Of a DNA stretch of 64,000 nt, positions 8,730-16,788 are shown piece after piece. Numbering within the stretch: the first letter of the stretch is position 1; every line of letters begins with the position of its first letter. Under the pieces are notes generated by a model. It worked only from the letters and a program-made list of their open reading frames with translations, searched no databases and was not told where the DNA came from. The stretch covers positions 620,001 to 684,000 of the forward strand of contig NZ_MWPH01000002.1 in the NCBI RefSeq assembly GCF_002177135.1, read 5' to 3'. Both the position numbers and the translations under genes were made by a program. This DNA is from Natronolimnobius baerhuensis. Lineage in GTDB: Archaea; Halobacteriota; Halobacteria; Halobacteriales; Natrialbaceae.

Positions 8730-9809
8730 GTGGTCCCAGACACCGTCGACGCCGACTCCGAGTTCGCCTTCGAACTGCGAACCTGCCGGTGGGCCGAACG
8801 CGAGTGGCCCCCGGACGGCGACAGCGACGCCGACACCACCCACATCGTCGCCCGCCAACTCGGGACCAAACGCCGCCGCTGGGACACCATCGTCCTCGAG
8901 TGCGACCCCGGCGCCCTCGCCCAACGCGCGAATTTCGGGCCGAAGCGCCTCGAGAGCGACCACTTGCACATCGTCCGGAACGCGCCCGCCGAGTGGACGT
9001 ACTACCGCGACGCGCTGCCCCATCCCGGCTACCCGTGGCGCTACGTCCGCGAAGCAATCCACGAGGCCGACGACCGCGGGATTCTTGAGGCCCGAAAGCA
9101 GGGCAATCGCATCGAAATCCGGCGCAAGTGGCCCTACCCCGACTGGTGCGAGCGCATTGTCGCCATCGAGAACAAACCCGATCTGGATGCAAGCGCTGCC
9201 CGCGCGCTTGGCTCACAACTCGAGTACGACGTGGCGGTGGCGCTGGCCGACGAGGTCTGGGTCGCCACCCGGCAAACCGGCGAACGCGTCGAACCCGTCT
9301 TGCTCGAGGACCTGCCCGTCGAAGCAGGCGTGCTGGCGCTCGATCCGGACACGCTCGAGGCAGACGTGGGCTGGTACCCCCGCAGCCTTGCCGCCGACGA
9401 GTCGGGGACGCGCATCCTCGAGCGGCCGGACGATGGCACTCGCGGGAGTTCGGCGGCGCGTTTCGAGTACGTCGATCCCCAACAAAAGGCCGACAAACGG
9501 CTCGCAATCGCCGAACGCGCCTACGAGCGCGGCTGGCGCTCGTTCGTCGACACGATGCGCCCCGACTGTCGCTATTTCGAACTGCAAGCCGCCGAGGGTG
9601 CACAGTTGCTCCCTCGCTGTGGAGCCACAGGCGACTGCCAGACCGCTGCGCAGTGTTCTGGCTCCTGTCCAGACTTTCAGCCGGAACCGCCCATCTGGCG
9701 GACCAAGGGGTGGCCACTCGAGGGTGGTCCCGGAAAACGACTCAAAGCCTTGCTCGCCGACCGGCGCAGGCGGCAACGGCCGAGGACTGACACCGGCGCG
9801 GGGCAGTGA
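8730..9809 (+). CDS. DUF5787 protein with nuclease-like and cysteine-cluster motifs
   Basis: This 359-residue cytosolic protein starts with GTG. I recognise it as the haloarchaeal DUF5787 family, which has no assigned function. Visible features suggest a PD-(D/E)XK nuclease core: Asp138, then IVAIENKP with Glu147-x-Lys149, then SQLEYD with Gln163 and Tyr166, followed by ADEVWVAT. In RecB/Cas4-type nucleases an ExK strand is followed by a Q-x-x-Y helix in just this order. Four cysteines near the C-terminus (Cys297, 303, 309, 313; C-x5-C-x5-C-x3-C) plus Cys19 or Cys280 could hold a metal or Fe-S cluster, as in Cas4/AddB. The nuclease reading is inference from motifs. The C-terminal 20 residues are unusually basic for this proteome. 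Confidence 0.7.
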   Translation: MVPDTVDADSEFAFELRTCRWAEREWPPDGDSDADTTHIVARQLGTKRRRWDTIVLECDPGALAQRANFGPKRLESDHLHIVRNAPAEWTYYRDALPHPGYPWRYVREAIHEADDRGILEARKQGNRIEIRRKWPYPDWCERIVAIENKPDLDASAARALGSQLEYDVAVALADEVWVATRQTGERVEPVLLEDLPVEAGVLALDPDTLEADVGWYPRSLAADESGTRILERPDDGTRGSSAARFEYVDPQQKADKRLAIAERAYERGWRSFVDTMRPDCRYFELQAAEGAQLLPRCGATGDCQTAAQCSGSCPDFQPEPPIWRTKGWPLEGGPGKRLKALLADRRRRQRPRTDTGAGQ

Positions 9810-9842
9810 CTGCCTCGAGTCACACCACGCCTCGAGCAGCCA

Positions 9843-10253
9843 CTACTGCACCGGTCGGAACCCGACAATCCGTTTGCCGGACGTTTCGGACGTTGTCACG
9901 GCGATTTCGACAGCCAATCCGGGTTCGACCGTCTCCGGGTCGACCTCGACCACCTGGCCCGTCAGCCGAACCGGCCCGAAGTCCGCGATGGCGGTTGCAT
10001 ACGGCGCGTCGGCTTCGAACGACGGCGTCGCGACGTGTGTCACCGTCACGGTCTCGACCTCGCCCGTTTCGGGCAGCGGTTCCTCGGTGAGATCTGTCGA
10101 GCCACACTCGGGACAGACCCGCCGCGGGGGCAGCGAGTGGTGGCCCGCCTCGCAGACGAGAGAGTACGCTTCGTTTGCTCGTGCTGCATCGAGCCAGTCG
10201 TCGAAGCCGGCGTCTCGAGTGCGCTCGCCGTCGGATTCGGTGTTCTCGCTCAT
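9843..10253 (-). CDS. DUF35 OB-fold / zinc-ribbon acyl-CoA-associated protein
   Basis: This 136-residue partner protein of thiolases has an N-terminal rubredoxin-like zinc ribbon (Cys at about 34, then CPECGS) followed by an OB-fold (residues about 60-136; ETVTVTHVATPSF, then a strand ending IVGFRPVQ). In archaea DUF35 proteins form channelling complexes with thiolase-superfamily enzymes by binding the CoA moiety. The thiolase gene lies immediately upstream on the same strand. The two would overlap by ATGA if it were not for two extra copies of a 59-bp repeat between them. The start ATG 10253 has a perfect archaeal ribosome binding site, GGAGGTG, five bases upstream. Confidence 0.85.
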   Translation of the reverse strand: MSENTESDGERTRDAGFDDWLDAARANEAYSLVCEAGHHSLPPRRVCPECGSTDLTEEPLPETGEVETVTVTHVATPSFEADAPYATAIADFGPVRLTGQVVEVDPETVEPGLAVEIAVTTSETSGKRIVGFRPVQ

Positions 10254-10312
10254 GCAACCACCTCCAGAGCAAAGCGCTGGCGTCGTTGCACTCGCTCACA
10301 GTGTTCGCTCAT
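10250..10312 (-). CDS. mini-cistron, repeat copy 1 (20 residues)
   Basis: On the minus strand ATG 10312 reads MSEHCERVQRRQRFALEVVA and stops at TGA 10250-10252, overlapping the DUF35 start as ATGA. A ribosome binding site GGAGGTG precedes the start at the same five-base spacing as the DUF35 gene. It is an exact product of the 59-bp tandem duplication. Its last residues copy the thiolase C-terminus (LEVVA) and its first copy the DUF35 N-terminus (MSE). A peptide function is not implied; it may simply keep translation coupled across the inserted repeats. Confidence 0.5.
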   Translation of the reverse strand: MSEHCERVQRRQRFALEVVA

Positions 10313-10386
10313 GCAACCACCTCCAGAGCAAAGCGCTGGCGTCGTTGCACTCGCTCACAGTGTTCGCTCATGCAACCACCTCCAGA
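10251..10386. repeat. tandem 59-bp direct repeat (two full copies plus 18 bp)
   Basis: Copies start at 10251, 10310 and 10369, each with CATGCAACCACCTCCAGA. The first two full units are identical and the third is cut after 18 bases, where it becomes the thiolase 3' end. The period of 59 bp is not a multiple of three, yet it equals a 63-base cistron minus a 4-base ATGA overlap. Identity of the copies indicates recent duplication or active homogenisation. Confidence 0.95.
10309..10371 (-). CDS. mini-cistron, repeat copy 2 (20 residues)
   Basis: This is identical in sequence to the copy at 10250-10312. It starts at ATG 10371, which overlaps the thiolase stop (10368-10370) as ATGA, and ends overlapping the next copy's start. 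Thiolase, mini-cistron 2, mini-cistron 1 and DUF35 therefore form an unbroken chain of ATGA overlaps. Confidence 0.5.
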   Translation of the reverse strand: MSEHCERVQRRQRFALEVVA

Positions 10387-11534
10387 ACGTGGACCACTGC
10401 ACTCGCGACCGTCCCGCCCGCGTTGTGCGCGACGCCGGTCGTTGCTCCCTCGACGTACTCGCTGTTTGGATGGTCACCCGCGAGCAGCGTCGCCACCTCG
10501 GCGACCTGCGAAACACCAGTTGCGCCGACTGGGTGGCCCTTGGCTTTCAACCCGCCCGAGAGGTTGATCGGCGTATCGCCGTCGGGCGTCGTGCGTCCGT
10601 CTCGAGCAGCCGAAATGCCCTCGCCGACCTGCTCGAGGTCGAGCGCCTCGAGGGCGAGCACTTCGGCGATGGTGAAACAGTCGTGAACCTCCGCGAGGTC
10701 GACGTCCTCTGGGCCGATTTCGGCGTCGGCGTAGGCCTGTTCGCCCGCCTCGCGTGCGGCGGGCGAGCGCGCGAGGTACTCGCGGTCGTGGAGCGCCATC
10801 CGATCCCCGCCCTGACCGGTGCCGGTGATCGCCACGGGTGCATCGAGGTCGTGTTCGTCGGCATACGCCTCGCTCACGAGGACAACCGCGGCCGCGCCAT
10901 CGGAGAGCGGACAGGAGTCGTACAACCCGAGCGGACTCGAGACCGTGGGTGCCTCGAGCACGTCCTCGACGGAGAGGGCACGCTGGTACTGCGCTTTCTC
11001 GTTGGTGAGTGCGTTCTCGTGGTTCTTTGCGGCGATGTGTGCGAGGTCTTCGCGGTCGCCGCCGTAGGTCTCAAAGTAGGCGGTAGCCATCAGCGCGTAC
11101 GCACCGGGGAAGGTCATCCCGGCCCGCACTTCCCAGAGGTCGTCCGCCGCGATTGCGAGCGCCTCGGTCGCGCCCGCGGTGCCGAGGTTGGTCATCCGCT
11201 CTGCGCCGCCGACGAGCACCACGTCACACTCGCCGTTTCGCAGTCGGATCACGGCGTCGCGAAGCGCCATCCCGCTCGAGGCGCAGGCGGCCTCGTACCG
11301 AGTCGCGGGTGCGGTGACGCCGGCGGCTTCGGCCATCAACGGGCCTTGATGGCCCTGATGCTCGGACAGTTCGCCCATGAAGTTGCCGTAGAGGACGGCG
11401 TCAACATCGTCGCGAGGAACGTCGCTGTCTGCCAGCGCGGTGGCACTTGCCTCAGCAAACAGGTCCCGACTCGTCCGTTCGGGGTACTCGCCGAACGACG
11501 TGAGCCCGGTTCCGGCAACGCGTACGCTACTCAT
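10368..11534 (-). CDS. thiolase family protein (acetyl-CoA acetyltransferase type)
   Basis: This 388-residue thiolase-fold enzyme has the acylated cysteine in the motif EAACASSGMA, and active-site segments EVHDCFT and GHPVGATG near the C-terminus, so all key residues are present. It is of the SCP2-thiolase-like branch that in archaea works with a DUF35 protein. Possible roles are acetoacetyl-CoA formation for mevalonate or fatty-acyl and PHA metabolism. The start is taken at ATG 11534 (MSSVRVAGTGLTSFGEY) rather than two codons upstream. It is first in a two-gene unit with the DUF35 gene, with tiny repeated cistrons between them. Confidence 0.88.
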   Translation of the reverse strand: MSSVRVAGTGLTSFGEYPERTSRDLFAEASATALADSDVPRDDVDAVLYGNFMGELSEHQGHQGPLMAEAAGVTAPATRYEAACASSGMALRDAVIRLRNGECDVVLVGGAERMTNLGTAGATEALAIAADDLWEVRAGMTFPGAYALMATAYFETYGGDREDLAHIAAKNHENALTNEKAQYQRALSVEDVLEAPTVSSPLGLYDSCPLSDGAAAVVLVSEAYADEHDLDAPVAITGTGQGGDRMALHDREYLARSPAAREAGEQAYADAEIGPEDVDLAEVHDCFTIAEVLALEALDLEQVGEGISAARDGRTTPDGDTPINLSGGLKAKGHPVGATGVSQVAEVATLLAGDHPNSEYVEGATTGVAHNAGGTVASAVVHVLEVVA

Positions 11535-11704
11535 ACACACACCTAGCTCGTCGACAGGCTAAAGTTCGGTGGTTGGTATCACGGGACGATCCTGACGTCA
11601 CCCCACACATCTGGACAGCACAATACCCGTTTTACAAACATAATTGGGACAGCACTGGCTTCCTGTTCCCGGCCATTTATACGTCCGCTTTCGAACATTT
11701 GCTT

Positions 11705-12778
11705 ATGGACAGTGTTCCGTTCGATTTCGATGTTCTTACCGAGCTGACCGAGACGAGTGGCGTTCCGGGCTACGAAGACCGCATCCGCGCCCGCGTTATC
11801 GACCGCCTCGAGGGCAGCGTCGACCGCGTGCGGACCGACGCGATGGGCAACGTTGTCGGCACGCTCGAGGGGGCGGACGACTCGGACTACTCGGTGGCCG
11901 TCGCGGCGCACATGGACGAAATCGGTTTCATGGTTCGACACGTCCGCGGGGAGGAAGACGGCCCTGGCTTCCTCGAACTCGACGCGCTCGGCGGCTGGGA
12001 CGCACGGGTGCTCAAAGCCCAGCGAGTGACGATTCACACCACGGAGGGCGATCTGCCGGGCGTCATCGGCTCGCCGCCGCCCCACACGCTCGATGAAGAC
12101 GAGCGGAGCAAGACACCCGAGGTCGAGGACGCGTTCGTCGACCCCGGCCTCCCCTACGACGTCCTCGAGGAGCGCGTCTCGCCGGGTGACCTCGTCACGA
12201 TGGAACAGACGACCGAACTGATGGGCGAGACGGTCACCGGGAAGGCACTCGACGACCGGGTCTGTCTGTTCGCCATGCTCGAGGCGGCGGAGCGACTCGA
12301 AGAGCCCGATGTCACCGTCCATTTCTGTGCGACGGTCCAGGAGGAAGTCGGCCTGCGCGGCGCACAGGCGCTGGGCGTCGATGTCGATCCCGATCTCGCA
12401 ATCGCACTGGACGTGACCGTCGCCAACGACGTGCCCGGATTCAAAGCCGGCGAGCACGTCACCGATCTGGGCGAGGGAACCGCCATCAAACTCAAAGATT
12501 CGAGCGTCATCACGAGTCCGAAGGTCCACCGCCGACTGAAATCGGTCGCCGAGGACGAGGAAATCGACTACCAACTCGAGATTCTTCCGGCTGGCGGCAC
12601 CGACACGGCCGGCTTCCAGAACGTCGCGGGTGCGAAACCGGTCGGCGCGATCTCGATTCCGACGCGGTATCTCCACACCGTCACGGAGACGGCCCACGTC
12701 GACGACGTCGCGGCGACGATTGATCTGCTCGAGGCGTTCCTCGAGAGCGAAGACGGCGAGCACGATTACACGCTCTAA
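11705..12778 (+). CDS. M42 family aminopeptidase (TET-like)
   Basis: This 357-residue dinuclear metallo-aminopeptidase is of the M42 (tetrahedral aminopeptidase/glutamyl aminopeptidase) family. Metal and catalytic motifs in order are VAAHMDEIGFMVR (His and Asp), KALDDRVC (bridging Asp), TVQEEVGLRGAQ (catalytic Glu pair), LDVTVANDVPG (Asp) and RYLHTVTETAHVDD (His). Such enzymes form dodecameric shells that trim oligopeptides released by the proteasome. The frame is open 132 bases upstream, but ATG 11705 starts the conserved part. It is monocistronic. Confidence 0.88.
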   Translation: MDSVPFDFDVLTELTETSGVPGYEDRIRARVIDRLEGSVDRVRTDAMGNVVGTLEGADDSDYSVAVAAHMDEIGFMVRHVRGEEDGPGFLELDALGGWDARVLKAQRVTIHTTEGDLPGVIGSPPPHTLDEDERSKTPEVEDAFVDPGLPYDVLEERVSPGDLVTMEQTTELMGETVTGKALDDRVCLFAMLEAAERLEEPDVTVHFCATVQEEVGLRGAQALGVDVDPDLAIALDVTVANDVPGFKAGEHVTDLGEGTAIKLKDSSVITSPKVHRRLKSVAEDEEIDYQLEILPAGGTDTAGFQNVAGAKPVGAISIPTRYLHTVTETAHVDDVAATIDLLEAFLESEDGEHDYTL

Positions 12779-12832
12779 AAATTCGGGCGAACACATCACT
12801 GGTTTTAACAGAACAGCCGCGAACAATGGGCT

Positions 12833-14035
12833 ATGAATCGACGCCGACTCCTGCTCGGCAGCAGTGCCCTCCTCGCACTCGCCGGCTGTGTCGACACCCT
12901 CGAGACGCATTCGACCGGAACGTCGCCGGAATCTGACGATAGCGCGACGAACGACACCGAAGACGAGAACGAAACGGCGGCCGACGCCGACGACGCGACG
13001 GACGATGACGAGCCTGCAAGCGACGACGAACACGAAGTCCCCCTCGAAGCGCGCGAAACTGGTGAGACGGTACTCGAGGCGAGCCTCACCGGCGACACTG
13101 AAACCGCACTCGAGTACCTTCCCACAGCCTATTTCGACGCGGTGGACGACGCAGAGTGGCGGAAGATGGTTGAGCAATCGACCCCACCCGAGGCAGTTCA
13201 CTCGATAACGTTCGAGAGCGCAACGCCCGACGACGAGTTCGTCGCAGACCTCGAAGCCGACGACGAGTTCGATGGCACGGCGACGGCAGCGTACGTCCTC
13301 GAGTACGAGGCCGACGTCGAGGTCGACGGGGAACGAATCGACCGCCCGGCGAGGGCGAACGTCCTCGAGATCAACGGCGAGTGGTACGGCTGGCCCCGAC
13401 AGTTTAGTACGCAGCGGCCGACCCCGCAGGCTGGGATTAGTATCGACCAACCCGACGACACGACGGCGACGTTAACGCTCACCTCGAAGCCGAACGACGT
13501 TATCGTCGGCGTTCGCGGCGGCGACATCGACGAGCCAGCAGAGTACCAGTTCGATGCCGTCGGCGACTCCCTCACACTCGAGGCGAGCGAGGTCGGCAGC
13601 GGCCAGTTTTCCGTGGTTGCTCGCTACGCGGACGACGAGGACCACGCGGCGGTCATCACCACGGTCACGCTGACCGATCCCGCAGCGTGGGCGGACGTGA
13701 CCGAAATCACGCTCGAGGCACAGACCGCCGGCTGGGTTGGTGTCGAACCGGCTCACATCGAGGGCGTTGAAAATCCCGAACTGGTCCTCGAAGCAGGTCG
13801 AGAGTATACGATTGCACGTGAGGACGGCGACGGTCTTGTTCACGATTTGCGGTTGTGGGACGAAAATGACGAACTCGTCGACGACTACGCGACCGAACTG
13901 ACCGAGGAGACCGATGTTCGACAGGAGTTGTCCGTAACCGCGACCGAGGAACTGGCGGCGTACGTCTGTGCACCACACGAGATGACGATGCGCGGTGAGA
14001 TCGACGTTGTCGACGAGTTCGATTTCGACGACTGA
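12833..14035 (+). CDS. lipoprotein with C-terminal cupredoxin domain
   Basis: This is a 400-residue surface protein. The Tat-like leader has Arg3-Arg4-Arg5 and the lipobox LAGC (Cys19), then an Asp/Glu/Thr-rich linker to about residue 65. A middle domain (about 70-185) contains ETALEYLPTAYFDAVDDAEW and looks like an extracytoplasmic adaptor. The C-terminal about 100 residues form a cupredoxin-like domain with type-1 copper ligand candidates His337, Cys379, His382 and Met384 or Met386 (YVCAPHEMTMRGEI), resembling halocyanins. It is probably a membrane-tethered copper electron carrier or copper binder; its redox partner is unknown. The combination of the middle domain with a halocyanin-like tail is unusual. 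Confidence 0.75.
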   Translation: MNRRRLLLGSSALLALAGCVDTLETHSTGTSPESDDSATNDTEDENETAADADDATDDDEPASDDEHEVPLEARETGETVLEASLTGDTETALEYLPTAYFDAVDDAEWRKMVEQSTPPEAVHSITFESATPDDEFVADLEADDEFDGTATAAYVLEYEADVEVDGERIDRPARANVLEINGEWYGWPRQFSTQRPTPQAGISIDQPDDTTATLTLTSKPNDVIVGVRGGDIDEPAEYQFDAVGDSLTLEASEVGSGQFSVVARYADDEDHAAVITTVTLTDPAAWADVTEITLEAQTAGWVGVEPAHIEGVENPELVLEAGREYTIAREDGDGLVHDLRLWDENDELVDDYATELTEETDVRQELSVTATEELAAYVCAPHEMTMRGEIDVVDEFDFDD

Positions 14036-14051
14036 GCCTCGCAGGACACGT

Positions 14052-14579
14052 TTAGGGCATCTCGTGAATCGTCAACTCGACATCGCGTGGCGTGGTTCGA
14101 TCCTCGATATCCGTCACGAGTCGCTGGACGACGGTTTCGGCTTCACTCAGGAGTCGCGGCTGGACTTTTGTGACCACCCAGTCTAGCGAGACGAACCGGG
14201 GAAGTGAAATCGCATTTTTGTCCGCCGAGTAGGGATCGTACACCGCATCGAAGTAGATGCGACTCGCCGTTTCGGCCTCCGGCGGTGCCGCGTCGGGTTC
14301 GGGTTCGACCCGCCACTCCCCGCGAGCGTCGATATCGTTCGTGAGCTGCCACTCGAGCGACTGAGGCGCGTCGATATTTGTCACTCTCGAACGAGCCGTA
14401 TAGGTGAGTTTCCACCAGGCCAGATGGAGGTCGTAGATGGAATCGACGCCGCCGTCGCCGTGAACGCTGACTGATTTCAGGTGATCCGTGTAGCGCGGAT
14501 AGTCGGTAAACGACTGCACGTACGGAAAGACCTCCTCGGGGGGACGATACGCGACAGTACTGAGGAGAATTCTGTCCAC
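14052..14579 (-). CDS. SRPBCC family protein (START/polyketide-cyclase fold)
   Basis: This 175-residue single-domain SRPBCC protein starts with GTG. It has the typical N-terminal strand and helix (ILLSTVAYRPPEEVFPYVQS, then DYPRYTDHLKSVSVHG) and a long C-terminal helix (LLSEAETVVQRLVTDIED). Members bind hydrophobic ligands such as quinones or lipids in a cavity; the closest named group is the ubiquinone-binding COQ10-like set. It is upstream on the same strand as nothing tightly linked and lies 63 bases before the M48 protease gene end. Confidence 0.78.
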   Translation of the reverse strand: MDRILLSTVAYRPPEEVFPYVQSFTDYPRYTDHLKSVSVHGDGGVDSIYDLHLAWWKLTYTARSRVTNIDAPQSLEWQLTNDIDARGEWRVEPEPDAAPPEAETASRIYFDAVYDPYSADKNAISLPRFVSLDWVVTKVQPRLLSEAETVVQRLVTDIEDRTTPRDVELTIHEMP

Positions 14580-14642
14580 AGGCTGTGTATGAGTGAACCG
14601 AAAGTAAGGATTGCTATCGGGTCCAGTCGCTGCGAGTCGGTT

Positions 14643-15836
14643 TCACCCGCCGGTTGCTGACCCGGAATCGGCCTCGAGATCGTCCGCACTCCGCTGGACG
14701 GCTTCGACTCGAGCCGCAATCGGCGGGTGATGCGTCGCCAGACTGTAGAGCAATCCGGCCTCGCGCGTGCTGTCGTTCGCCGTCGCGAGCACCTTGAGTG
14801 CGTTGGCGGTGGCGTCGGGACCGGCGTGCCGAGCCGCGTAGGCGTCCGCACGATACTCCTGCCAGTAGGCGAGTCCACCCAGCAGGAACACGTGGTAGAC
14901 GATGTAGCCGGCCATCACTGGCACGAAGAAGCCGGCGAAACCGAACTGTGCCTCGAGTGCGGTGATCCCGAGCGGTTCGGCGGCGACGACTGCGGCGACG
15001 ATCACGCCGACGGTGAGGAGACCGCGCTGCCAGAGGTGACGGCCGGCGACGTGGCCGAACTCGTGGGCCAGAATCGCCCGCAGTTCGTCGTCGGAACACT
15101 CCTCGAGCAGGTAGTCCGTGAGGAAGACGTAACGCAGCCCCGGCACCGTTCCGGCGACCATCGCGTTTGCCGTCTTGGTTGATTCGCCCTCGAGCAGGTA
15201 CAAGCCGCGTGGCTCGTACCCAAGGTCACCACAGAGGCGCTCGATTCGGTCTCGGCGGGCACCCTCGAGTGGGACGCGGTCCTGAAAGAGCACGATCAGA
15301 TACGGTGTCAGGCCGAAGACGGCGAAGATAACGAGGCAGACGCCCCCGATGAGGACGGGGAGCGACGAGCCGACGACCGAGGTAATCGCGAGGATGCCGC
15401 CGACTGCGAGCCCAATTACGACAGCCGTCATCGCGATGCCAGCAACTGTATTTCTGACAACCCGGAACGGAGACGCGGACGTGTCTCGCAGCGACCGCGT
15501 TGTCGGATACAGTCCGAGGACGACCCCAATAATCGGGAGCGTTGCCATCGCGAAGATGACGGCCACGGAGAGCACACTATCCGCGCCGGGAAGCGTCGAA
15601 ATGCCAGGTGCAATCGACTCGAGTCCAGCGGTTATCCGCTCGATGAGTCCGAACTGAAACACGGCGAGAATAGAGAGGATCGGCAACGAGAAACTGGTCA
15701 CCTGCTGGAGTCGCTCGAGGCGGTGGAGACGGTCCGGAACTGACTCGTTCGCGCGGGCGACGCGCGTGGCGTACAGTCGAACCGCGAGAAAGGGGACCAG
15801 TCCGAACAGGAGGACAGCGCCAGCGAGTATGTACAT
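14643..15836 (-). CDS. M48 family membrane metalloprotease (Ste24/HtpX-like)
   Basis: This 397-residue integral membrane zinc protease has HEFGH at residues 258-262 (AILAHEFGHVAGRH) and the downstream metal ligand in YWQEYRADAYAARHAG. Four to five hydrophobic segments precede the catalytic domain (about 1-20, 50-65, 85-110, 130-150 and 158-185) and two follow it, more than in the HtpX-like protease at 4128-5411, so the two are not recent paralogues. Expected role: membrane protein quality control or processing. ATG 15836 puts the first hydrophobic helix at the very N-terminus. Confidence 0.87.
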   Translation of the reverse strand: MYILAGAVLLFGLVPFLAVRLYATRVARANESVPDRLHRLERLQQVTSFSLPILSILAVFQFGLIERITAGLESIAPGISTLPGADSVLSVAVIFAMATLPIIGVVLGLYPTTRSLRDTSASPFRVVRNTVAGIAMTAVVIGLAVGGILAITSVVGSSLPVLIGGVCLVIFAVFGLTPYLIVLFQDRVPLEGARRDRIERLCGDLGYEPRGLYLLEGESTKTANAMVAGTVPGLRYVFLTDYLLEECSDDELRAILAHEFGHVAGRHLWQRGLLTVGVIVAAVVAAEPLGITALEAQFGFAGFFVPVMAGYIVYHVFLLGGLAYWQEYRADAYAARHAGPDATANALKVLATANDSTREAGLLYSLATHHPPIAARVEAVQRSADDLEADSGSATGG

Positions 15837-15995
15837 TACTACCCTGTGCGAGGAACTGGTCTAAAAAGGTGTTGTTGAGTTAAGGTTTTAGAACGGGGTC
15901 GTGGCAGGTGAGTCGCTCCGAAGCGAGAACTCACCGACATCTCGAGGCGCTTCCAAGTGCGAACCTTCTATAGCCACTATCGGCAACGTGAGGAC

Positions 15996-16736
15996 ATGCG
16001 AGACGTGTGTATCGTTGGCGGGGGCGTCTCCGGCCTCGCCGCGTCGATCTTTACCGCCCGTGCGGGGCTGGACACCCTCGTCATCGACGGAGGAGAGTCC
16101 ATCCTCGCCCGAAATGCCAGCCTCGAGAACTACCCCGGCTTTCCCGACGGCGTCGACGCCCGCCGGTATTTGCACCTGGTCCGCGAACAGGCCCGAAACG
16201 CGGGTGCCACGTTCGAACTTGGGCGGGTGACGCGTGCCGAACCCGTCGACGAGACGGATCTCGAGGATGGGTTCGTCCTCGAAACAGACGGCGGCGAACC
16301 GCTCGAGGCGCGACGGGTCATCGCAGCGTCGTGGTCTGACAGTGAGTACCTCGTGCCCCTCGACGTCGGTCGACTCAAGCGCGGCAGCAAGCACTTTGTC
16401 GACGTCGACCAGGGCGGTCGCACGGCCGTCGACGGCGTCTACGCCGCGGGCCGCCTTGCCAAGGAACCGCATCAGGCAATCGTCGCCGCCGGCCACGGGT
16501 CGAAAGTCGGCCTCGCGGTCGTCCACGATTCGGACGCCAACTTCTATCACGACTGGGTCGCTCCTGAGGGCTACTTTACGGACCGCAACCGTGAGGTTCC
16601 GCCGGGTTGTAAAGAGATCGACGACAAAGAGCGACGGGCAAGAGACGAACAGGCCCGAAAAACGATGCTCGAGGCGTTCGCGGAGCCGTTTGACGACCGA
16701 CCGACGATGCACCCGAGCGTCACGGACGACACGTGA
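15996..16736 (+). CDS. thioredoxin-reductase-like FAD protein without redox cysteines
   Basis: This 246-residue pyridine-nucleotide-disulfide-oxidoreductase-like protein has the N-terminal FAD motif CIVGGGVSGLAASIF and the C-terminal FAD motif GVYAAGRLAKEPHQAIVAAGHG. The fold order resembles thioredoxin reductase, but the protein is about 60-70 residues shorter, the CxxC active site is missing, and the NADPH subdomain is much reduced. It therefore cannot reduce thioredoxin in the usual way. The tail after residue 180 is charged and includes the family-foreign stretch DFYHDWVAPEGYF-like segment near residue 185. ATG 15996 begins the flavin motif. Confidence 0.75.
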   Translation: MRDVCIVGGGVSGLAASIFTARAGLDTLVIDGGESILARNASLENYPGFPDGVDARRYLHLVREQARNAGATFELGRVTRAEPVDETDLEDGFVLETDGGEPLEARRVIAASWSDSEYLVPLDVGRLKRGSKHFVDVDQGGRTAVDGVYAAGRLAKEPHQAIVAAGHGSKVGLAVVHDSDANFYHDWVAPEGYFTDRNREVPPGCKEIDDKERRARDEQARKTMLEAFAEPFDDRPTMHPSVTDDT

Positions 16737-16788
16737 GGCTCCCGGCCGACGTTAACCTTCAAGCCATCGTAGTGGTAACATCCACCGA

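Noticed and set aside
10251-10386. CRISPR-like repeat
   Set aside because: The 59-bp units are directly adjacent with no unique spacers; the repeat is a tandem duplication at a gene junction.
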